A stretch of DNA of 64,000 nt from Succinivibrio faecicola (GTDB taxonomy: Bacteria; Pseudomonadota; Gammaproteobacteria; Enterobacterales; Succinivibrionaceae), in NCBI RefSeq assembly GCF_019448115.1, contig NZ_JAGFNY010000004.1, forward strand, positions 1 through 64,000, read 5' to 3'. Below are positions 58,414 through 64,000 of this stretch, piece after piece. A program made the position numbers and the translations under genes. How positions within the stretch are numbered: the stretch's first letter is position 1; every line of letters starts with the position of its first letter. A model generated the notes under the pieces. It made no database searches. It worked only from the letters and a program-made list of their open reading frames with translations, and had not been told where the DNA came from.

Positions 58414-60891
58414 TTAGAAAATATTGTCGTCAGTAATGTTTGATGTATCGATCTTATCCTCAGGTTTTGCCTGTTCTGACTGTTCCTGCTCATTTTCAGT
58501 CTGCTCTTGAGAATCGCTCTGACTGTCATCTTCAATTAAAGAGCCTGAACCTTTTACGCACCAGTCTGTGATACCTGAAACTGTGCACTTGTCAAGACCT
58601 TCAGGTATTGGAAGTGGAGCCATTTCAAGATCTTGCTGAGATAGTCTTATAAACTCGGCAAAGATAGGAAGAGCAGAATATGCACCGCCTTCAGGACCGG
58701 TGAATCTTGAGTAACCAAGATCTCTGTCAGTATCAAAACCCATCCATGCAGTAGCTGTGATATGTCCGTTATAACCTGAGAACCATGCATCATGAACGTT
58801 ATTAGTTGTTCCTGTTTTACCATGGAGATCGGTTCTGCCTGTAGTTCTGTATGCACGGCCGCCAGTTCCGTAATATGGACCAGAGATTCCTTCACCACCA
58901 TATATTACAGAGCTCATCATATCAGCTACAATATATGCATTTTTGTGTGATAGTACCTGTTCATAAGAATTAGGATCTGCAACTTCTGCAACGTCGTTGT
59001 ACTCAAGAGAAATTGAGTTTTTAACACGATCAGGAGCATGAGGATCAGCATGCTTTGGTGTATGTGTATATACTACCTCACCGGCTTTAACGATTTTTGT
59101 TATCAGGTAAGGTTCAACCTTGTAGCCACCGTTTGAGAAAACAGCATAGCCTGTTGCAAGCTGAAGAGGAGTTACCTCAACAGAGCCTAAAGCCATTGAT
59201 TCAACCTGCTGAGATTTTGGAACATTAAATCCAAATTTCTGAACATGCTCAACTGTATTGTGAACACCAATGCGTCTTATCAGTCTGATAGAAACAACGT
59301 TCTTTGATCTGGCAAGAGCCTCTCTTAAGGTCATGTTTCCATCATATCTGTTAGGAGTGTTCTTTGGAGACCACCATGTTCTTGAACCAGGATCCCATGT
59401 CTTGATAGGCTCGTCCTGGAAAACAGTGTTGATGTTTATACCTTTAGCCACAGCTGCAGAGTATAAGAATGGTTTGAAATTAGAACCAGTCTGTCTTGTA
59501 GACTGACTTGTTCTGTCAAGTTTGCTTTTTGCAAAATCATATCCGCCAACCATAGCCTTGATTGCACCATCATACTGGTTTATGGCTATGAGTAGTGCTT
59601 CTACCTGAGGTATCTGAGTCAGAACATTTTCGCCAGTCGCATTAGTGTAGTAATAAATCAGATCACCTTCAGTTGCAACATCTGAAACGCGCTTAGGTAC
59701 AGGACCTTGACGTTTATCAGAGATGAATGGTGCAGCCCACTTGAGATTCTCAAATTTAATAATAACTTCCTCATTCTTTCTGCCAATTGCTGAAAGATAC
59801 TGTTCTTTATCATTAATATTTGTTACAAGGGCTGGTTTGATATAGTGGAAGATATCCTTGTAGTAAAGATAGTTTTCAAGAGCAAACTCATTTTTGGCTT
59901 TGAGTTTGTTCAGATCAACATTATCCAAAGATCCTCTGTAGCCATGTCTTGTGTCGTATTCTGTAACAGCCTTGAATACAGCATCGTGAGCAGCCTGCAT
60001 ATCTTTTGTATTTACAGTGGTATATATCTCGATTCCGTCTGTATAGGCTGAATCACCAAACTTTTCAAGAGCAATGAGTCGAGCCTTTTCTGCAACATAT
60101 GGGGCATAACCTTCAAGCTTGCTTGAATGGAATTCAGCTTTATAAGGTTCATTGTCAGCCTTTTCAAATTCATCTTTGGTAATGAAACCTAAAGTGTACA
60201 TTCTATCTAGTACAAGATGACGGCGCTCTTTTGATCTTTTAGGATTGGATATTGGATTTAGAGTTGATGGAGCTTTTGGTAGACCTGCAATTGTAGCCAT
60301 CTGTCCAAGAGTAAGTTCATCTAGTTTTTTTCCAAAATATGTCTGAGCTGCAGCTGCAACACCGTATGAACGGTGGCCTAAGGCAATCTTGTTAAGATAA
60401 AGTTCAAATATTTCGTCCTTTGTAAGAACCTGTTCGATTCTTAAGGAGATGAAAATTTCTTTTAGTTTTCTTTTTAATGTTTTTTCTCTTGTTAAAAAGA
60501 AGTTTCTTGCAACCTGCTGTGTAATGGTAGATGCACCCTGCTTTGCTGAGCCTTTACTTACAGATACGATAGCAGCTCTAGCAATACCAATTGGATCAAT
60601 ACCTGAGTGCTCGTAAAAACGGCTGTCTTCAATTGCAATAAAAGCCTGTTTTAATTTTTCAGGGATCTGGTCAATAGAAACAGGAATACGCTTGCTTTCG
60701 CCAAATTCTCCAATGAGTTTGTTGTCTGCAGAATATACCTTCATAGGTGTTTCGAATGTAACTTCCTTTAATTTTGCTACATCAGGAAGATCACCTAAAG
60801 TCTGATAATAAATAGCTGCACCTGCAACACCGCTTGCACCTACAGAAAAAAGTCCAGTCCAAAAAGCGAAATTTATTATTTTACGTAGCAC
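58414..60891 (-). CDS. mrcA: Penicillin-binding protein 1A
   Basis: Bifunctional class A PBP that polymerises and crosslinks peptidoglycan. 825 residues. One N-terminal membrane helix, then the GT51 glycosyltransferase with EDSRFYEHSGID, GASTITQQVARN and KLKEIFISLRIEQ; an OB-like insert; then the transpeptidase with SNFKPF (SxxK), SKN (SxN) and HGKTGTTNN (KTG). The last ~45 residues are a Gln/Glu/Ser-rich disordered tail. It starts with GTG at 60891, with GAGG seven bases upstream. The methyltransferase gene follows closely. Confidence 0.96.
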   Translation of the reverse strand: MLRKIINFAFWTGLFSVGASGVAGAAIYYQTLGDLPDVAKLKEVTFETPMKVYSADNKLIGEFGESKRIPVSIDQIPEKLKQAFIAIEDSRFYEHSGIDPIGIARAAIVSVSKGSAKQGASTITQQVARNFFLTREKTLKRKLKEIFISLRIEQVLTKDEIFELYLNKIALGHRSYGVAAAAQTYFGKKLDELTLGQMATIAGLPKAPSTLNPISNPKRSKERRHLVLDRMYTLGFITKDEFEKADNEPYKAEFHSSKLEGYAPYVAEKARLIALEKFGDSAYTDGIEIYTTVNTKDMQAAHDAVFKAVTEYDTRHGYRGSLDNVDLNKLKAKNEFALENYLYYKDIFHYIKPALVTNINDKEQYLSAIGRKNEEVIIKFENLKWAAPFISDKRQGPVPKRVSDVATEGDLIYYYTNATGENVLTQIPQVEALLIAINQYDGAIKAMVGGYDFAKSKLDRTSQSTRQTGSNFKPFLYSAAVAKGININTVFQDEPIKTWDPGSRTWWSPKNTPNRYDGNMTLREALARSKNVVSIRLIRRIGVHNTVEHVQKFGFNVPKSQQVESMALGSVEVTPLQLATGYAVFSNGGYKVEPYLITKIVKAGEVVYTHTPKHADPHAPDRVKNSISLEYNDVAEVADPNSYEQVLSHKNAYIVADMMSSVIYGGEGISGPYYGTGGRAYRTTGRTDLHGKTGTTNNVHDAWFSGYNGHITATAWMGFDTDRDLGYSRFTGPEGGAYSALPIFAEFIRLSQQDLEMAPLPIPEGLDKCTVSGITDWCVKGSGSLIEDDSQSDSQEQTENEQEQSEQAKPEDKIDTSNITDDNIF

Positions 60892-61356
60892 AAAATGGCC
60901 TCATATATTTAGAAAAAACTGACACTCATTCTATCAAAATATTACCTTATTTTTCTATTTCTATGTTTGATATAACGAACGTTATGAGATTATTAATGAA
61001 GTAGATTCCACTTTTTTTTTCTTGTCTTCATTTTATACGTTAGGTTGTTATTTAAAAAAGTAATTAGGCCTGCTTGTATTTCAAGTTGCAACCATTAGTC
61101 TACGTTCATTAAAAAATGTCTGTTTTCAAAGAAGTTCTAGAGTAAATGAAATTGTAGATTCTAAAGAAGAAAACACTTTTGTCACCAATGTATACATATT
61201 TCTTTCTAATATAATTCTGTGTTCTTTGTAATAAGATTATTAATGGCTATCAAAAAGTAATTATAAAATTGCCAACCATCAGTATTTTTCTTCAAAGTCA
61301 TAGGACAAAATACAAAAATAGTTTAAAATTCTTTCAGATTTTCAAGGTATTTAACG
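60892..61356. other. Intergenic region between mrcA and aroK
   Basis: 465 bp of AT-rich DNA between divergent genes; no coding frame, RNA gene or pil remnant was recognised. An inverted repeat ATAACG-AA-CGTTAT lies at 60972-60985 and could be an operator for mrcA. AAGG at about 61344-61347 is the aroK ribosome-binding site. In many gammaproteobacteria pilMNOPQ occupies this position. Confidence 0.55.
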
Positions 61357-61878
61357 ATGTCATTTGATAAAAAAGAAAGAATTATTTTAATAGGCCCTAT
61401 GGGGGCTGGAAAGAGCAGTATTGGCAAGTCTCTTGCATTAGTGTCAGAAAAAGCTTTTTTGGATGTGGATGAGGAAATTGTCCGTTATGCAAAGATGAGT
61501 ATTCCTGATATTTTTGCAACTAAAGGCGAAGAAGAATTCAGAAATATTGAATCTGTAGTTCTTGAAAAATGTCTGAAATATGATGCTGTTATTGCAACCG
61601 GTGGTGGAATCATCGGAAGAGAACTAAACAGAAAACTTTTAAAGGAAAACGGTATTGTTGTATATCTGCTAGCTGATGTGGATACCCAGTATTTAAGAAC
61701 CAGTCATGATAATAACAGACCGATGCTGAATGTTGATGATAGACGTCAGCGTCTTGCAGACATTTTCAGTAAAAGAGATCCTTTATACAAAGAGTGTGCT
61801 GATATAACCATTGATTCTGGAAAAATGGATATACATGACTGCGTAGAAACAATTATAGAAAAAATCAGGGAATCATAA
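61357..61878 (+). CDS. aroK: Shikimate kinase
   Basis: Phosphorylates shikimate in the aromatic amino-acid pathway. 173 residues. GPMGAGKSSIGKSLA is the Walker A loop, FLDVDEEI and GEEEFRNIE bind shikimate, and ATGGGII is the conserved Walker-B-like block; RDPLYKECAD lies near the C-terminus. Its stop shares one base with the aroB start (TAATG). Confidence 0.96.
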   Translation: MSFDKKERIILIGPMGAGKSSIGKSLALVSEKAFLDVDEEIVRYAKMSIPDIFATKGEEEFRNIESVVLEKCLKYDAVIATGGGIIGRELNRKLLKENGIVVYLLADVDTQYLRTSHDNNRPMLNVDDRRQRLADIFSKRDPLYKECADITIDSGKMDIHDCVETIIEKIRES

Positions 61879-62966
61879 TGGAAACCATTACAGTAGGTTT
61901 AGATACAAGATCATATCCAATTTATATTGGAAATGAGATTAATTACGGTCCATTAGTGTCAAAGGCTTTACCAAAAATCAAAGATCTGATGGTTGTAACT
62001 AATGAGACTGTAGCTCCTTTATATTTACAAAGACTGCAAAAAGAGCTTGAAGCTGAAGGCTTTAACGTAAAAAGCTGCATCTTAAAAGACGGTGAATCAT
62101 ACAAAACTGTTGAATCATGGTGGCAGATCCTTACTGCTCTTATGGAAAATGCCTATGGTAGAGACAGTGCTATTATCGCTTTAGGTGGTGGTGTTGTAGG
62201 CGATATGGCAGGATTTGCAGCATCTGCCTATCAAAGAGGCATTCCATTTGTTCAGATCCCAACAACTCTTCTTGCAATGGTTGATTCTTCTGTAGGTGGA
62301 AAAACAGCTATCAATCATCCTCTTGGCAAAAACATGATAGGTGCTTTCTATCAGCCTAAGGCTGTAATTGCATCTTTAGATTGTTTAAAAACCTTACCTG
62401 AAAAGGAATTAACTGCAGGTTTAGGTGAAGTTGTAAAGACAGCAATTATTTATGATAGAGCATTTTATGATTTTCTGACACAGAATATACAAAAAGTATT
62501 TTCTGATGATTTAGATACTCTTCATACCATTGTTAAAAAGTGCTGTGAGGTGAAATCTTCAGTTGTATCAGAAGATGAAAAAGAACACGGCCTAAGAGCT
62601 ATTTTAAATTATGGCCATACATTCGGTCATGCAATTGAAGCTCATCTTGGCTTTGGTACCTGGCTTCATGGAGAAGCTGTAGGTTTAGGTATGGTGATAG
62701 CATCTGCACTTTCACTAAAAAGAGGTCTTATCAGTAAAGACGATTTCGATTCAATGAAAGATCTTTGCAAAAAGGCAAAACTTCCTGTAAGCATACCTGA
62801 GTGCATGAGCGGTGACGATTTTATCAAACATATGCGTCATGATAAGAAGGTACGTCACGGTATTATAAGATATGTACTGCCAACTGCTATCGGCTCTGTT
62901 AAGATATTCTCAGATGTTGATGATGCTGAAGTAGTAGCTTTAGTAAACTCTTTAAAGGCTGAATAA
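61878..62966 (+). CDS. aroB: 3-Dehydroquinate synthase
   Basis: Second step of the shikimate pathway, NAD+- and metal-dependent cyclisation of DAHP. 362 residues, same length as E. coli. ALGGGVVGDMAGFAASAYQRG, PTTLLAMVDSSVGGKTAINH, the metal ligands in AGLGEVVKTAII, NYGHTFGHAIE and WLHGEAVGLGM are all present. Translationally coupled on both sides by TAATG overlaps. Confidence 0.97.
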   Translation: METITVGLDTRSYPIYIGNEINYGPLVSKALPKIKDLMVVTNETVAPLYLQRLQKELEAEGFNVKSCILKDGESYKTVESWWQILTALMENAYGRDSAIIALGGGVVGDMAGFAASAYQRGIPFVQIPTTLLAMVDSSVGGKTAINHPLGKNMIGAFYQPKAVIASLDCLKTLPEKELTAGLGEVVKTAIIYDRAFYDFLTQNIQKVFSDDLDTLHTIVKKCCEVKSSVVSEDEKEHGLRAILNYGHTFGHAIEAHLGFGTWLHGEAVGLGMVIASALSLKRGLISKDDFDSMKDLCKKAKLPVSIPECMSGDDFIKHMRHDKKVRHGIIRYVLPTAIGSVKIFSDVDDAEVVALVNSLKAE

Positions 62967-64000
62967 TGGCATATTTAGGTTTTTCTGTTCCAAAATCTTT
63001 ACTTGACTGTGCAGGCAAGGTTGGCACTCTGTTTTCTTATGGAGACAATTTTGTTGTTCTTTCAGGTAATCAAGGTTCAGGAAGAACAACAGTCCTAGAG
63101 CATGTTATCAATTCTCTTGATAATCGCTTTACTACTGTTTTTATTCCATGTTCGAGGGAAATGGAACTTGAAAAACTAAGAACACTGTTGTTACAGCAGC
63201 TGTGCTCACAAGATAAATGGGATGCATCTGAATCTATTGAAAACAGCATAAAGAAAGCATCAGTACCTGTAAGAGAAAAAGTCCTGATCGTTATTGATGA
63301 TATCGATCTTGTTGTAAGTTCTTTTGCAGATGAAATCTTTTCTTTGTACAAGCGTTCATTAGGTACTAGAAGATTCTCTTTTCTTATTACGGCTCATCCT
63401 TTATGGCTTGAGACTAAAGGATACAAGAATACAGACAAGAATCTTTCTATTGAAGAGGTTGCTATTCCATACATCGGCGTTGAAGAAGCCTTAGAGCTTT
63501 GTAAAAAAAGATTTGAATTTTCACAATTAAATAATGTTTATGAAGCAATATTACCTAAGCTTCCAAAAGCTATTCAAAGTTGTGATGGTAATATTGGAAA
63601 GATAATCAAACTAACGGAGAAACTTATGTCTGATCCAACTCAAGTAGAAAATGAGCAAAAAGAGTCTGTTGTAGAGAAAAAGGCTGCATCTGGTTCTAAA
63701 AAGAATCTGACTGCGATTTTTATTTCTCTTATCTGCCTTGCTATTGTAGTAGCCTGCCTTCTTCCTGTAATTTTAAGTTCAAAAGATGCTATAAATAAGA
63801 AAGCTGAACCTGTTAAGGTTGAAGATGTTCAGAGCAATTCAAATCAGACATCAACTGTAGCTGACGATCCTTTAGCAGTGTCTGCAGGATCTGTATCTTC
63901 CATCAAGGCAGATGCTCAAAAGGGAGATGCAAAGACCGTTGTTGATGATAACGGCGAGCTTCTTGATAAGATTGAAGGCGGAGTGGAAACTCAAGGCCTT
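62966..64000 (+). CDS. damX: DamX-like cell division protein (partial, runs off the window)
   Basis: An open frame of 345 codons from ATG 62966 to the window end, with no stop. It overlaps the aroB stop by one base (TAATG). Residues 29-42 form a P-loop-like strand and loop (SGNQGSGRTT), with arginine in place of the usual lysine; VLIVIDDIDLV at about 106-116 is a Walker B. A single membrane helix lies at about 249-270 (FISLICLAIVVACLLPVI), after which a low-complexity periplasmic linker begins. The layout (AAA-like domain, membrane helix, linker, with an expected SPOR domain beyond the window) and the aroK-aroB position match DamX, which binds denuded septal glycan. Confidence 0.8.
   Translation, partial: MAYLGFSVPKSLLDCAGKVGTLFSYGDNFVVLSGNQGSGRTTVLEHVINSLDNRFTTVFIPCSREMELEKLRTLLLQQLCSQDKWDASESIENSIKKASVPVREKVLIVIDDIDLVVSSFADEIFSLYKRSLGTRRFSFLITAHPLWLETKGYKNTDKNLSIEEVAIPYIGVEEALELCKKRFEFSQLNNVYEAILPKLPKAIQSCDGNIGKIIKLTEKLMSDPTQVENEQKESVVEKKAASGSKKNLTAIFISLICLAIVVACLLPVILSSKDAINKKAEPVKVEDVQSNSNQTSTVADDPLAVSAGSVSSIKADAQKGDAKTVVDDNGELLDKIEGGVETQGL

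Noticed and set aside
63070-63351. A minus-strand 93-codon frame near the window end.
   Set aside because: It is the antisense shadow of the damX-like frame, which has Walker motifs and is coupled to aroB.
1-64000. CRISPR arrays, tRNA or rRNA genes, insertion sequences, prophage genes.
   Set aside because: I looked in the longer intergenic stretches and saw no regularly spaced repeats, cloverleaf-like GC-rich segments or transposase/integrase frames. A dedicated tRNA search was not possible here.

Overview
The window looks like a chromosomal segment of an AT-rich, motile gammaproteobacterium. The most likely placement, which is an inference from gene order and content, is the Aeromonadales, in particular the anaerobic gut family Succinivibrionaceae. 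Supporting points are the gammaproteobacterial clusters ffh/rpsP-rimM-trmD-rplS, map-glnD-dapD (divergent from rpsB-tsf-pyrH-frr), uppS-cdsA-dxr-rseP-bamA-skp-lpxD-fabZ-lpxA-lpxB-rnhB and aroK-aroB-damX, a complete Na+-NQR operon, and a MotX-like protein of the sodium-driven polar flagellar motor. I saw no rRNA, tRNA, insertion sequence, prophage or CRISPR array.

Layout. 1-8.5 kb: a small conserved protein, a leftward pair (DUF3737 protein plus MalY/PatB C-S lyase), glgC, a dgt gene broken by one in-frame amber codon, an acyltransferase with a small lipoprotein, and slyD with a very long His/Cys tail. 8.6-13.2 kb: thiI, then the leftward lolCDE operon. 13.5-18 kb: a motX-like gene, ffh, and rpsP-rimM-trmD-rplS. 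18-26.4 kb: pheST, then xseB-ispA-dxs-yajQ-ampG. 26.6-32.5 kb: nqrABCDEF. 32.8-34.8 kb: a large exported protein that I do not recognise. 34.9-39.2 kb, leftward: map-glnD-dapD. 39.5-56.4 kb: translation genes, isoprenoid and phospholipid genes, outer-membrane biogenesis and lipid A genes, then accA and tilS. 56.4-60.9 kb, leftward: mrcA with a solitary N6-adenine DNA methyltransferase downstream. 61.4-64 kb: aroK, aroB and the start of damX, which runs off the window.

The main theme is envelope construction. dxs, ispA, dxr and uppS supply the undecaprenyl carrier. cdsA, the PlsC-like enzyme, accA and fabZ serve lipid synthesis. lpxD/A/B make lipid A, BamA, Skp and LolCDE place proteins in the outer membrane, RseP performs envelope-stress proteolysis, and PBP1A, AmpG and DamX handle peptidoglycan and division. 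The Na+-NQR and the MotX-like protein suggest sodium-coupled energetics.

Most of the window is ordinary housekeeping DNA. The items most worth a second look are the amber-interrupted dgt, the HTH-bearing orphan methyltransferase behind mrcA, the unrecognised 651-residue exported protein, the 111-residue metal-binding tail of SlyD, the DUF3737-MalY cassette, and the missing pilMNOPQ block between mrcA and aroK. I found no convincing new multi-gene system.
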